64,000 bases of DNA from Gracilimonas sp034520725 (GCA_034520725.1 JAXHNH010000008.1:5673-69672); one strand, 5' to 3'; counted from the first letter of the stretch, positions 8,805 through 18,363 are shown. The notes: generated by a model not told the origin, from the letters alone. A program made the numbers and translations.

Positions 8805-10346
8805 ATGCTTTCAAGAGTTTATTGCGCATCCACCGTCGGTGTAGATGCAAAGATCATTGACGTAGAAACACATCACACAAATGGGATGATAGCCTTTTTT
8901 CTGGTTGGTTTACCGGATCGGGCCATCAAGGAATCGCGCGACCGGGTTGAGGCGGCTATTCGAAATACCGGATCCTACTATCCGCTGGGGAGGATCACCG
9001 TAAATCTTGCTCCTGCCGATCTGCCTAAGGAAGGCAATGGATTTGACCTGCCCATCGCAGTGGGCGTTTTGAATATGTCCGGTCAGCTGCATACAGATAA
9101 ACTGGATGACACGGTAATGCTCGGTGAGCTGGCATTGGATGGAAAGATCCGTCCGGTGAAGGGCGTACTACCGGTTGCCGTTGAAGCCGCCAAAAATGGA
9201 TTCAAGTATTTGGTGGTCCCTAAAGAAAATGGAGGGGAGGCGGCTGTTGTCGAGGGAATTGAGGTCTTTCCATTTGAGCATTTAAATCAGGTCAAGGACT
9301 GGCTAGAGAATCGTGGTAGTATGGACCCGCTCAGAAGTAATGTCCAGGAATATTTTCATCAGAATGGGAAACATAATCCGCTTGATTTCAGTGATGTCCG
9401 CGGTCAGGAAAATGTAAAGCGGGCGCTGGAGATCGCAGCTTCGGGTGGGCATAATGTTATTATGGTAGGTCCTCCGGGCTCAGGTAAAACCATGATGGCC
9501 CGGCGTATCCCAACTATTTTACCTCCACTGACTCTGGATGAAGCCCTGGAAACCACAAAAATTCACTCAGTCTCAGGAATACTGGAATCAGGGAAAGCAC
9601 TGATCACTGACAGGCAGTTCAGGTCGCCGCACCACACGGTATCCGATGTGGCCTTAGTGGGTGGCGGAAGCATTCCGATGCCGGGTGAGATCTCAATGGC
9701 TCACAATGGGGTATTGTTTTTGGATGAGCTGCCTGAATTCAAGCGTAGTGCTTTGGAGGTAATGCGACAACCGCTGGAGGATGGTTGCGTTTCAATCTCG
9801 CGGGCACGGATGAGCGTAACCTATCCGAGTCGGGTTATGCTGGTGGCCTCAATGAATCCATCACCTTCCGGTGACTGGTATGACCCAAATGAAATGAACG
9901 GAACCACGGCCCAGCAAATGCAGCGATACCTGAGTAAGATAAGTGGTCCTTTGTTGGACAGAATTGATCTGCATATCGAGGTTCATAAGGTGAGTTATGA
10001 AGAGCTGTCCGGCAAGGCCAAAGGGGAGTCTTCGAATGATATCAGGAAGCGGGTGATCAAAGCCCGGGATATTCAGTCGAAACGATTTATGGGAGTAAAG
10101 GGGGTGTACAGTAATGCCCAAATGAGCACCCGCATGGTCCGAAAAATGTGCAAGCTGGATGATGCCGGCTCCCAGATCCTTAAAAAAGCCATCACCACCC
10201 TTGGTCTTTCCGCTCGCGCCTATGATCGCATTCTCAAAGTCTCAAGAACCATCGCTGATTTGGATTGCTCTGAAGACATCAGATCAAATCATGTAGCAGA
10301 GGCGATACAGTATCGGAGCCTGGATAGAGAAGGGTGGTTGGGGTAG
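8805..10346 (+). CDS. YifB/ComM-family Mg-chelatase-like AAA ATPase
   Basis: About 513 residues. The frame opens at 8727, but the family begins MLSRVYCASTVGVDAKIIDVE, so the ATG at 8805 is preferred. A Lon-substrate-like ChlI domain occupies roughly residues 15-140. The AAA module has Walker A GPPGSGKTMMARR near residue 215 and Walker B VLFLDELPEF near residue 300. A C-terminal Mg-chelatase helical domain ends at LDREGWLG. In transformable bacteria ComM is a branch-migration helicase helping heteroduplex DNA form during uptake; here the role is inferred from the family only. The stop is followed at once by a heptamer array. Confidence 0.92.
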   Translation: MLSRVYCASTVGVDAKIIDVETHHTNGMIAFFLVGLPDRAIKESRDRVEAAIRNTGSYYPLGRITVNLAPADLPKEGNGFDLPIAVGVLNMSGQLHTDKLDDTVMLGELALDGKIRPVKGVLPVAVEAAKNGFKYLVVPKENGGEAAVVEGIEVFPFEHLNQVKDWLENRGSMDPLRSNVQEYFHQNGKHNPLDFSDVRGQENVKRALEIAASGGHNVIMVGPPGSGKTMMARRIPTILPPLTLDEALETTKIHSVSGILESGKALITDRQFRSPHHTVSDVALVGGGSIPMPGEISMAHNGVLFLDELPEFKRSALEVMRQPLEDGCVSISRARMSVTYPSRVMLVASMNPSPSGDWYDPNEMNGTTAQQMQRYLSKISGPLLDRIDLHIEVHKVSYEELSGKAKGESSNDIRKRVIKARDIQSKRFMGVKGVYSNAQMSTRMVRKMCKLDDAGSQILKKAITTLGLSARAYDRILKVSRTIADLDCSEDIRSNHVAEAIQYRSLDREGWLG

Positions 10347-10388
10347 GAACATTGAACATAGAACATCGAACAAGGAATATTGAATAAT
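10347..10388 (+). repeat. Heptamer array, left end of the S23 unit
   Basis: Six exact-register 7-mers beginning one base after the yifB stop: GAACATT, GAACATA, GAACATC, GAACAAG, GAATATT, GAATAAT. The same family returns inverted at 10815-10843. Confidence 0.8.
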
Positions 10389-10402
10389 GATAAGGAGAAA
10401 TT

Positions 10403-10790
10403 ATGAAAGAAAAGAAATATGATCTGGAAGAAAGGTTGGTTGCATTTGCATTATTGATCACTAGGATATAGTTGCAAAAGCTGCCTAATACAGTACGTAG
10501 GGGCATCATCTTGGTAAAACAACTTGATGAAGAGTGGCACATCTCCTGCGTTTAATCATGCTGAAGCTCAAAGTGCAGAGTCGAGAAAAGACTTCATTCA
10601 CAAATTGAAAATTGGTTTGAAGGAATTAAGAGAGATATTCGTACAATCTGAGAGATCATTCAAAAAATGCAAACCAATTATTAAAAACGAATATTGATTG
10701 AGACTGAAGGCAATAATGAATCGAACTGATCTCATTTCTCTTAGTCGTATCAGAACAGCTATACAGAACCTTCAAAAAAGTAACATGACT
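10403..10790 (+). pseudogene. Four-helix-bundle protein (23S rRNA intervening-sequence type), decayed
   Basis: A good AAGGAG site precedes ATG 10403. The frame reads MKEKKYDLEERLVAFA and then breaks. Later frames give KSGTSPAFNHAEAQSAESRKDFIHKLKIGLKE, the signature of the S23/avd-like four-helix-bundle family, and finally IETEGNNESN and RTAIQNLQKSN, its usual C-terminus. At least three frameshifts separate the pieces. The family is known from insertions in 23S rRNA genes and as free-standing small proteins; its function is unclear. Avd relatives serve in diversity-generating retroelements, but no reverse transcriptase or template repeat is here. The gene sits between inverted heptamer arrays. 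Confidence 0.75.
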
Positions 10791-10814
10791 AGGCTATTTA
10801 ACATTGCGATATTG

Positions 10815-10843
10815 GCTGTTCCTTGTTCAATGTTCGAATATTC
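10815..10843 (-). repeat. Heptamer array, right end of the S23 unit
   Basis: On the minus strand: GAATATT, a lone C, GAACATT, GAACAAG, GAACAGC. It is the inverted counterpart of the array at 10347-10388, sharing units such as GAACAAG. Confidence 0.75.
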
Positions 10844-10929
10844 AAATAATGTGTTGATTCGGGCAATGAAAATGAATAAGCTTTCGATCCTGAAATTATA
10901 CTCCTTAATCCCAAAATAGATCGAGCATT

Positions 10930-13368
10930 TTGTCCACTTTTGTTGATGTAGCGTTGCCGGCGGCTGTTCGGAAGCAATTTACGTATGTGGTTCCGGCTGA
11001 GATAAAAGCCTCCGTCAGGGAAGGTCAGCGGGTGTGGATCCCGTTCAGAAATTATTATGCGATCGGTGTCATTGTCCGGGTTCATGATCAAACGCCTTCC
11101 TTTAAGACAAAACCCGTTCGAAAGATCCTGGATGAGCAGCCCTTGCTCTCTGAAGAATTGCTGGAACTGACAGGCTGGATCTCAAAATTCTATTACGCCA
11201 GCTGGGGAGAAACCATTCAGGCAGCACTGCCGGCAGGCTTGAATTTTGTTTCCAGAAAATATCTGAATGTGGCAGAGGAAGTTGATGTCGAGAATCTGAG
11301 TGCTGAAGAGAAGGAGATAATCTCAGAACTCAGAGAAAACAAAACCACTTTGGATGAAGCCAAAAAACGATGGAAGGGAACGGGGTTAAATAAGGTATTC
11401 AGCAAGTTGTTGAAAACTAAGAAGATCGAGATCTGGGAAGAGCCGGATATGAAAGTGTCGGTTTCAACAGAGCGGGAATGGGTTTGGGCCGATAGAAAAT
11501 CAGAAACAGAGGCCAGGGAATTTTTGGAAAGTGAGGAGGTCAATGATTCTCTGAAGTGGACGAAGGCACTGACTAAGATCTCAGAGTTGATCCCGGTTCG
11601 GCAGTCTGATCTTCCAGATGACCCGCTTTTCAACTCCTACAGCATGAGGAAAATGCAGGATGAGAATTGGATCACCTTTAGGGAAGTTGATAAAAAGTCG
11701 GACATCGAAAACCTGGATTATGATCCCGATTCCATAAAAACACTGAATAACGATCAGCAAAACGCATTTGAGAAGATCGGATCGTCCATTAAGGAAAATG
11801 AATTTGCCAACTATCTGTTGTTTGGGATCACCGGAAGCGGAAAGACGGAGGTTTACATCCATGCTCTGAAACAGGTGATCGAAAGTGGGAAAGGAGGCAT
11901 TGTGCTGGTTCCTGAGATCGCACTGACCCCACAGACCGTATCCAGGTTTTACCGAATATTTGGAGATGAGATCGCCTTACTGCACAGCCGAATGTCGGCC
12001 GCAGAAAGGTTACAGGCGTGGAAAGATCTGAATCAGGGTAAGAAGAAGATAGCTATCGGACCTCGCTCCGCTGTTTTTGCTCCGGTTCAGAATTTAGGGA
12101 TCATCATTCTGGATGAAGAACACGACAGCTCCTACAAACAAATGGATCCGGCGCCCAGATATCATGCCCGTGAAACCGCTATTGTGAGAGCCAGAATGAA
12201 TGATGCCGTGGTAATCATGGGAACGGCCACACCTAGCATGCAGGCTTTGAACATGGCTGCTAAGGATAAATGTGAGATGCTGGAATTAAAGGATCGCCAT
12301 GCGGATGCCGTACTTCCTGAGGTTGAGATAGTGGATCTGAAGCAGTACAAGGGCAAAGCCATGAAGGGTGAATTTGCGGCCTCTCTTTATTTAGCGATGG
12401 AGAAGGCCCTTAAGCGAAATGAACAGATCATCCTGCTTTACAACCGAAGGGGCTATGCCAGTTACCTGCAATGCGAAGACTGTGGACATATTCCTGAAAG
12501 CCCGGAAAGTTCGGTCAGCCTGACCTTCCACAAGCGCAAGAATTTGTTGATGGATCATTACACCGGCTATGCCCGCCGGAAAGACACACAGTGCGAACAT
12601 TGCGGTTCACCAAACCTGAAGATTCAAGGCTCCGGGACCCAGAATATTGAAGAACAGCTCGAAACTTTATTTCCTAAAGCTAACGTCATTCGCTTTGACC
12701 GGGATTCAACTTCCAGAAAGGGTGCTCACGAACGCATCCTAAAAGAATTCGGAGATGGGAGAGCAGACATCTTGATCGGGACACAGCTGGTGGCCAAGGG
12801 ACTTGATTTCCCAAATGTAACAGTTGTTGGTGTTGTAAATGCAGATACGGAACTCGCCTTTCCATCCTTTCAGGCCACCGAACGGATGTATCAGCTGTTA
12901 AGTCAGGTTTCCGGCCGTTCGGGTCGAGGTGATAAACCAGGAACGGTGTTTCTTCAAACCCGACAACCTGATAACCCGGCGCTGATCTTTGCCAAAGAAC
13001 ATGATCACAGAGGATTTGCCCGTCAGGAAATGGAATTCAGGAAACCTTTGTATTATCCACCGTATTCCAGGTTGATAAAGTTTGAGCTTAAGTCATCTGA
13101 CGAACAAAAGGTGAACAGGGCAGCACACACATTGAAGAGATCGGCGGAGCAGGTTGTACCGGATATTCCGGTTCTGGGACCTTCTCCTGCTGCCATTCCA
13201 TGGCTCAACCGAAAATTCATTTGGGAGGTGACCCTTAAAATTGAACCGGAAAAGGGAGGGACTTACATCGAAATGCTGTTGGATAAGGTTTTAGAGCTGT
13301 ATGAGGCGGCATCAAAAGGGAAATGGTCGTCAGTCAGGGTCAATGTGAATGTGGATGCCATTCAGTAA
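10930..13368 (+). CDS. priA: Primosomal protein N' (PriA helicase) lacking one zinc site
   Basis: An 812-residue 3'-to-5' helicase that restarts collapsed replication forks. Translation starts at TTG 10930, giving the family start FVDVALPAAVRKQFTYVVP. A DNA-binding domain covers residues 1-110; Walker A GITGSGKTEVY is near residue 300 and LDEEHDSSYKQ near 400; helicase motifs run to GRSGRGDKPGTVFLQT near 675. The zinc region normally has eight cysteines. Here C515/C518 and C555/C558 remain, but the inner pairs are S524/S527 and D542/T545, so one complete zinc site is gone. The frame is intact throughout. The gene is followed by a 129-base spacer. Confidence 0.95.
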   Translation: MSTFVDVALPAAVRKQFTYVVPAEIKASVREGQRVWIPFRNYYAIGVIVRVHDQTPSFKTKPVRKILDEQPLLSEELLELTGWISKFYYASWGETIQAALPAGLNFVSRKYLNVAEEVDVENLSAEEKEIISELRENKTTLDEAKKRWKGTGLNKVFSKLLKTKKIEIWEEPDMKVSVSTEREWVWADRKSETEAREFLESEEVNDSLKWTKALTKISELIPVRQSDLPDDPLFNSYSMRKMQDENWITFREVDKKSDIENLDYDPDSIKTLNNDQQNAFEKIGSSIKENEFANYLLFGITGSGKTEVYIHALKQVIESGKGGIVLVPEIALTPQTVSRFYRIFGDEIALLHSRMSAAERLQAWKDLNQGKKKIAIGPRSAVFAPVQNLGIIILDEEHDSSYKQMDPAPRYHARETAIVRARMNDAVVIMGTATPSMQALNMAAKDKCEMLELKDRHADAVLPEVEIVDLKQYKGKAMKGEFAASLYLAMEKALKRNEQIILLYNRRGYASYLQCEDCGHIPESPESSVSLTFHKRKNLLMDHYTGYARRKDTQCEHCGSPNLKIQGSGTQNIEEQLETLFPKANVIRFDRDSTSRKGAHERILKEFGDGRADILIGTQLVAKGLDFPNVTVVGVVNADTELAFPSFQATERMYQLLSQVSGRSGRGDKPGTVFLQTRQPDNPALIFAKEHDHRGFARQEMEFRKPLYYPPYSRLIKFELKSSDEQKVNRAAHTLKRSAEQVVPDIPVLGPSPAAIPWLNRKFIWEVTLKIEPEKGGTYIEMLLDKVLELYEAASKGKWSSVRVNVNVDAIQ

Positions 13369-13497
13369 AGGGCAGAATATTGCGATCAAATAGTGGTTTG
13401 AAATCCTTCATAAATACCTTGTCTAAAAAATTTGCAAATACCCCGCCAAAGTTGGTATTTAAGGGGGTAGTTTCATACCACTTAAAATTATCAGGAA

Positions 13498-15420
13498 ATG
13501 GGAGAAGAGCGCGTAAAGCTTGCCGACGATAATGAAGAGATGCAGACCTTCATGAAGCATGTGCTTCGTGACCTGCGTGCATTACAAAAAATGCATGATG
13601 AAAACTGGTTCGAAACCGATGTTCTGAGGATCGGTGCGGAGCAGGAACTGTGTATGGTTGATGCTCACGGAAAGGTGTTTCCAAAGTCCATGGAAGTTCT
13701 GGATGCTTTGGGTGAGGGCAACTACACCACAGAATTTGCGCTGTTCAATCTGGAGATCAACATGGATCCTTTGGAGTTTCGTGGAGATTGTCTGTCGCAG
13801 ATGGAAAACAGCCTTCATAAAGAGGTTGACTATGTTCGAAAGACCGTCCGTGAAATGGGCGGGGATATTTTACTGACGGGCATCCTGCCAACCATCCGAA
13901 AGATGGATGTGCATATTGAAAATCTGACTCCACTTCAAAGATATGAGGCACTATGTGAGGCAATAAATAAATTAAGAGGCAAGGAATTTGAGCTTCGCAT
14001 TCAGGGGATGGATGAACTGCTTATGAAATTTGATTCTCCTCTGCTGGAAGCTTGCAACACCGGATTTCAGGTGCATCTGCAGGTGAAACCGTCCGAGTTT
14101 GTGAATCGCTATAACATTGCACAGGCGGTGACGGCCCCGGTACTTGCCGCAGCAGTAAACTCACCTATCCTGTTCGGAAAGCGGCTTTGGGCAGAAACAA
14201 GGGTGGCCTTGTTCCATCAGTCTATTGATACGAGGCAGGTTGGTGAACACTTGAGGGATTCGAGTCCCAGGGTGACCTTTGGTAACCAATGGCTCGAAAA
14301 CAGCATTCTCGATATATATAAAGAAGATATCTCAAGATATCGGGTGATGTTAAGTGCCGAGATCGAGGAGGAAGTTGAAGAGCTGATGGAGAAAGGTATA
14401 ACGCCTGAGCTGATGGCACTAAAAGTACACAATTCTTCTGTTTACAGATGGAACCGGCCTTGTTATGGGATCAGCAATGGAAAGCCCCATCTTCGAATTG
14501 AAAACAGGGTGTTGCCATCAGGACCAACGGTTGTGGATGAAATTGCGAATGCGGCATTCTGGCTTGGGCTGTTGAATGGTTTTGAGGATGAGTACCCGGA
14601 TATCACTCAGGAAATGGATTTTGATAATGCCCGTATGAACTTCTTTGCGGCTTCTAAAATGGGGCTGGATACAAAATTTGTCTGGACAAAAGACCGTAAG
14701 ATCACGGCGGTTGACCTTATCAAAGATGAGTTGCTACCTATTGCCCGAAATGGCCTGAAAAAAGCAAATATTGATACTTCTGATATCGACACATATCTGA
14801 GTATTATTGAAGACCGGGTCGATGCTGCTCAGACCGGATCGTACTGGATGGTTAAATCGTACGGTAAGCTGATCAAGGAAGGGAATAAGGAACAGGCCTT
14901 ATCAGCGATAACCAACGCCATGATCAAGAATCAGAATAAAGGCGAACCGGTTCACAAATGGGGCCTCGCTCGCGTGGAAGACCTGGAGCACTGGAAGCCA
15001 TCAAAACTGATGGTGGAGGAATTTATGACCACTGATCTATTTACGGTTCGAAAGGATGATATTCTGGAGTTTGTAGCGAATCTGTTGGACTGGCGAAAGA
15101 TCCGGTACTTGCCTGTGGAGGATGATCAAAAGCACCTCATTGGATTGATCACTATGCGGCAATTACTCAGGGAATATTCCAAAACGGAAGAAAAAGCGAA
15201 TGATACCGGTGCAAAAACTGTGTCAGATGTTATGATCCAAAATCCTATCACCATTCACCCGGAAGCCTCGATCATGGAGGCCATGGCTATTATGAAAGAT
15301 CAGCAGATCGGCTGTTTGCCGGTTGTTAAGAACAGCAGATTGGTTGGTATTATCACGGAAGGAAATTTTATGAATATCACGATCCGGTTGCTGAAAACAT
15401 TGGAAAACAAATCAGATTAA
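13498..15420 (+). CDS. Glutamate-cysteine-ligase-family protein fused to a CBS pair
   Basis: 640 residues. Residues 40-400 match the GCS2 carboxylate-amine ligase fold: RIGAEQELCMVD, FALFNLEINMDPLEF, GFQVHLQVKPSEF, LFHQSIDTRQ, and HLRIENRVLPSGPTVVDE. After a helical linker, residues 505-635 hold two CBS motifs (MTTDLFTVRKDD and VSDVMIQNPITIHPEA), which commonly bind adenine nucleotides and could gate the enzyme by energy charge. The family joins an amino acid to the gamma-carboxylate of glutamate, but this subgroup's product is unknown. The start is an ATG (13498) without a strong ribosome site. The aspartoacylase-like gene begins five bases after its stop, so the two form an operon. Confidence 0.85.
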   Translation: MGEERVKLADDNEEMQTFMKHVLRDLRALQKMHDENWFETDVLRIGAEQELCMVDAHGKVFPKSMEVLDALGEGNYTTEFALFNLEINMDPLEFRGDCLSQMENSLHKEVDYVRKTVREMGGDILLTGILPTIRKMDVHIENLTPLQRYEALCEAINKLRGKEFELRIQGMDELLMKFDSPLLEACNTGFQVHLQVKPSEFVNRYNIAQAVTAPVLAAAVNSPILFGKRLWAETRVALFHQSIDTRQVGEHLRDSSPRVTFGNQWLENSILDIYKEDISRYRVMLSAEIEEEVEELMEKGITPELMALKVHNSSVYRWNRPCYGISNGKPHLRIENRVLPSGPTVVDEIANAAFWLGLLNGFEDEYPDITQEMDFDNARMNFFAASKMGLDTKFVWTKDRKITAVDLIKDELLPIARNGLKKANIDTSDIDTYLSIIEDRVDAAQTGSYWMVKSYGKLIKEGNKEQALSAITNAMIKNQNKGEPVHKWGLARVEDLEHWKPSKLMVEEFMTTDLFTVRKDDILEFVANLLDWRKIRYLPVEDDQKHLIGLITMRQLLREYSKTEEKANDTGAKTVSDVMIQNPITIHPEASIMEAMAIMKDQQIGCLPVVKNSRLVGIITEGNFMNITIRLLKTLENKSD

Positions 15421-15425
15421 AAGCA

Positions 15426-16595
15426 TTGCAGCAAGAAACTACCTTAGCAAAAAGTGACGATGAAGTATTTGATATGGAACAAGTCGACCGGATCATATGG
15501 AGCCATAGGAAAGATACAGGTCCGGTTGTTGTAATTTTTTCGGCTATTCATGGCAATGAACTGGCCGGTTTACATGCTTCAAGGCGATTAGCTACAACAC
15601 TTTCTCAAAATACGGATAAGCTTAAAGGGTCTGTATATATGGTGAGTGGTAACCTGAAAGCGATCAGGGAAGGGGCACGATTTCTTGATCGTGACCTGAA
15701 CCGGATCTGGAGTGAAGTAGAAGTATCAGAAGGTAAGTTTAAAAAAGAAGCTGATGCTTCTGCAGAATGGAGTGAAGCCCAGGAGCTGCTGGATGTTCTG
15801 AATGAGATCGTTAACGAACACCGGTTTGTGACTCAGGAGCTCACCTTTATTGATCTGCACACCACTTCAGCTGAAAGCTGTTCCTTTATTTTATTCAACG
15901 ATACTCTTGAAAACCGCAAAAGTGCAAGTTACTTCCCGGTTCCTCAAATACTTGGAATAGAAGAAACCATCCATGGAACCCTTTTGAGTTACATCAATGA
16001 CCTGGGTTATCCGGCCATTGGTTTTGAGGCAGGTAAACATGAATCAGAAAGTTCCATTGACAGAACTGAAGGATTTCTGTGGCTATATCTGCATTATATT
16101 CAGATCTATGATCTCAAGCTGAGAGAGATCCATTATTATGAAAAGATGATGAAGGGGGATCCTGAAATTGATGACAGCTACTATGAGATTAGCTATCATC
16201 ATTATGTAGATGATGCGTCCCGGTTCAAAATGAAAAAAGGGTTTATGAATTTTGATCCCGTCTATAAAGGAGATCTTTTGGCTTACGATGAAGGTGAACC
16301 TATTTATGCTCCACAAAGCGGATTGATCTTTATGCCCTTGTATCAAACCAAAGGGAATGATGGCTTTTTTATCCTTAGAGGAAGGTCTGAATTCTGGCTC
16401 GAGTTATCGTCTAAATTGCGGGACTCTTTCGTAAACAATTACCTGCATTTACTGCCCGGAGTTCAGAAAGAGGGTGAACGGGTCTATACCGTTGATCTTA
16501 AAGTGGCCCGGTTTTTTGTGAAAGAGGTCTTTCACCTGATGGGATACAGGGTTATCAAGCAAGATCCGCGAACTCTTATCTGCTACAAACGCTGA
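15426..16595 (+). CDS. Succinylglutamate desuccinylase/aspartoacylase family protein
   Basis: 389 residues, a zinc amidohydrolase of the M14 carboxypeptidase clan. The first zinc motif is in FSAIHGNELAG (His and Glu), RDLNRIW carries the substrate-binding Arg, and IDLHTTSAESCSF gives the third zinc ligand. GFEAGKHE near residue 200 holds the catalytic Glu region. A C-terminal domain of about 130 residues ends in KQDPRTLICYKR. The start TTG 15426 gives five bases of spacing; ATG 15474 is a possible alternative. Coupling to the GCS2-CBS gene suggests one makes and one breaks an amide-linked amino acid compound. Confidence 0.85.
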   Translation: MQQETTLAKSDDEVFDMEQVDRIIWSHRKDTGPVVVIFSAIHGNELAGLHASRRLATTLSQNTDKLKGSVYMVSGNLKAIREGARFLDRDLNRIWSEVEVSEGKFKKEADASAEWSEAQELLDVLNEIVNEHRFVTQELTFIDLHTTSAESCSFILFNDTLENRKSASYFPVPQILGIEETIHGTLLSYINDLGYPAIGFEAGKHESESSIDRTEGFLWLYLHYIQIYDLKLREIHYYEKMMKGDPEIDDSYYEISYHHYVDDASRFKMKKGFMNFDPVYKGDLLAYDEGEPIYAPQSGLIFMPLYQTKGNDGFFILRGRSEFWLELSSKLRDSFVNNYLHLLPGVQKEGERVYTVDLKVARFFVKEVFHLMGYRVIKQDPRTLICYKR

Positions 16596-16724
16596 CCCTG
16601 ATTTCAGGCCTTAACTCCACCGCATTAAAATCATAAAATATTTTTGTCGGGTGGCTTACACTTTGTGTATGTTTATAAACTGATTTTAGTGATAAAACCT
16701 TTGAACAATTTTTGATACTTCATA

Positions 16725-17531
16725 ATGAAGAATGACTATGAATTTATTGACGGAACCCGGTTATCGTCAGTTATAGAGGCGCTGATATTTGCCAGTGACG
16801 AACCCATTACCGGTTCCAAGATCCGTGAGATCATTGTTGAAAATGAAGAACAGATCGAGATCACAGAAGAAACCATTTCGGAATTTGTAGATAAGCTGAA
16901 CGAGAGATATGATGAAAACCAATTGAGTTTTCGGATACAGCAGCTGGGAGGTGGATACACTTTTGTGACTGAAAAAAAGTACCACTATTGGCTTAGTATA
17001 TTTCAGCACGAAAATGCCTACCGGAAACTGTCTCAATCGGCTATCGAATCGCTGGCTATTGTAGCTTACCGACAACCGATCACCAAACCGGAAGTGGATC
17101 AGATAAGAGGCGTTGATTCCGGTTACATATTGAGGCAGCTTATGGAAAAAGCCCTGATCGAGGTATCGGGAAGGGCAGATAGTCCCGGAAAACCACTACT
17201 CTACAGAACCACAAAGCATTTTCTGAGACATTTTGGGATCAATTCAGTAGAGGAACTACCGAAACCGCGTGAGATTGATGAGATCCTGAAGGATGACGAT
17301 ATGGCTGAACACCGTCAGTTGTTGATGGAAAGGCAGTTGATGATCGATGAAATGGACGAAGAAGATCCCCATCCGCTTGAAGGTATTGTAGAAGAGATGC
17401 TAGAGGAGAAACAAGTAGAGGAAGGATCGGTACAACAAGAAGATAATGGTGAAGAATCGGATGAAACCGACGAACCCAATGAAGAAGAAGTTAATAAGAA
17501 TAAAGACAGTGACGCCAACGAGGAAGAATGA
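16725..17531 (+). CDS. scpB: Segregation and condensation protein B
   Basis: 268 residues. Two winged-helix domains occupy residues 10-185: IEALIFASDEPITGSKIREI, then LSQSAIESLAIVAYRQPITKPEVDQIRGVDSG, the hallmark of ScpB, and GRADSPGKPLLYRTTKHFLRHFG. ScpB dimers bind ScpA and SMC to organise chromosomes. The remaining 80 residues are a strongly acidic tail (Glu, Asp, Asn) beyond the usual length. The stop overlaps the next ATG by four bases. scpA is not in the window. Confidence 0.94.
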   Translation: MKNDYEFIDGTRLSSVIEALIFASDEPITGSKIREIIVENEEQIEITEETISEFVDKLNERYDENQLSFRIQQLGGGYTFVTEKKYHYWLSIFQHENAYRKLSQSAIESLAIVAYRQPITKPEVDQIRGVDSGYILRQLMEKALIEVSGRADSPGKPLLYRTTKHFLRHFGINSVEELPKPREIDEILKDDDMAEHRQLLMERQLMIDEMDEEDPHPLEGIVEEMLEEKQVEEGSVQQEDNGEESDETDEPNEEEVNKNKDSDANEEE

Positions 17532-18352
17532 GTAAAGACAGTAAGAAAAAGCACAAGAATAAGGCAGACAACAAGAAGGCACAAACGGTTGATCAGAATT
17601 ACTCTCAGGATGAGAAGATCCGGTTGAATAAGTTTATTGCGCATGCCGGATTCTGTTCAAGAAGAGAAGCTGACGAATATATCTCAGCCGGAAAGGTGAT
17701 GATCAACGGTCAGGTTACCACAGAGTTGGGTACTAAAGTACGCCGAAAGGACTCAGTTGTGGTTGACGGGCAAAATCTCAGCCTGGAACCTTTTGTATAT
17801 CTGCTGTTGCATAAATCCAAGGATGTGATCACCACAACAGACGATGAAAAAGACCGGACCACAGTGATGGATCAGATCGAGGATGCCACCGGATATCGCG
17901 TATACCCTGTTGGGCGACTGGATAGAAACACCACCGGGTTGCTGATCCTCTCCAACGATGGAGACCTTGCCCACAGATTGATGCACCCCAGTTATAGCGT
18001 GCGAAAGACCTATCAGATCACGACAGATAGACCCTTGACGGAAGCTCAATTGGAAGCTTATTTGAAAGGGATCGAACTGGATGATGGAGTGGCCAAAGGT
18101 TACAACATTACACAGTTTATGGACGACCCCAATACTTTTGAAATGTCTGTTTTTGAGGGAAGGAATCGCCTCATCCGGAGAATGGTGGAATTCCATGGAA
18201 CAGTTGTTACCAAGCTGAAAAGAATTGAATATGCAGGGTTGACACTCAAGGATGTTCCCATGGGTCGCTGGAGGTTTCTGAGACAAAATGAAATTAATAA
18301 CCTCAGAAAATTGGTTAAACTGGACACTCTCGATTTTAATAAGAATAAATAA
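17528..18352 (+). CDS. RsuA/RluB-family pseudouridine synthase
   Basis: 274 residues. A lysine-rich start is followed by an S4 RNA-binding domain at about residues 35-85 (IRLNKFIAHAGFCSRREADEYI). The catalytic domain has GRLDRNTTGLLILSNDGDLAHRLMHPS, where the Asp of GRLD is the nucleophile, and FEGRNRLIRRMVEFHG near the end. It isomerises uridine in ribosomal RNA; RluB (23S position 2605) is the likeliest family member, especially as rluB follows scpB in many genomes. Coupled to scpB by an ATGA overlap. Confidence 0.92.
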   Translation: MSKDSKKKHKNKADNKKAQTVDQNYSQDEKIRLNKFIAHAGFCSRREADEYISAGKVMINGQVTTELGTKVRRKDSVVVDGQNLSLEPFVYLLLHKSKDVITTTDDEKDRTTVMDQIEDATGYRVYPVGRLDRNTTGLLILSNDGDLAHRLMHPSYSVRKTYQITTDRPLTEAQLEAYLKGIELDDGVAKGYNITQFMDDPNTFEMSVFEGRNRLIRRMVEFHGTVVTKLKRIEYAGLTLKDVPMGRWRFLRQNEINNLRKLVKLDTLDFNKNK

Positions 18353-18363
18353 ATTCAATATTT

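Noticed and set aside
10403..10790. A diversity-generating retroelement, because the protein resembles Avd
   Set aside because: No reverse transcriptase, template repeat or variable repeat was found nearby.
10698..10919. A 73-codon frame before priA
   Set aside because: It is made from the C-terminus of the decayed four-helix-bundle gene and the inverted heptamer array.
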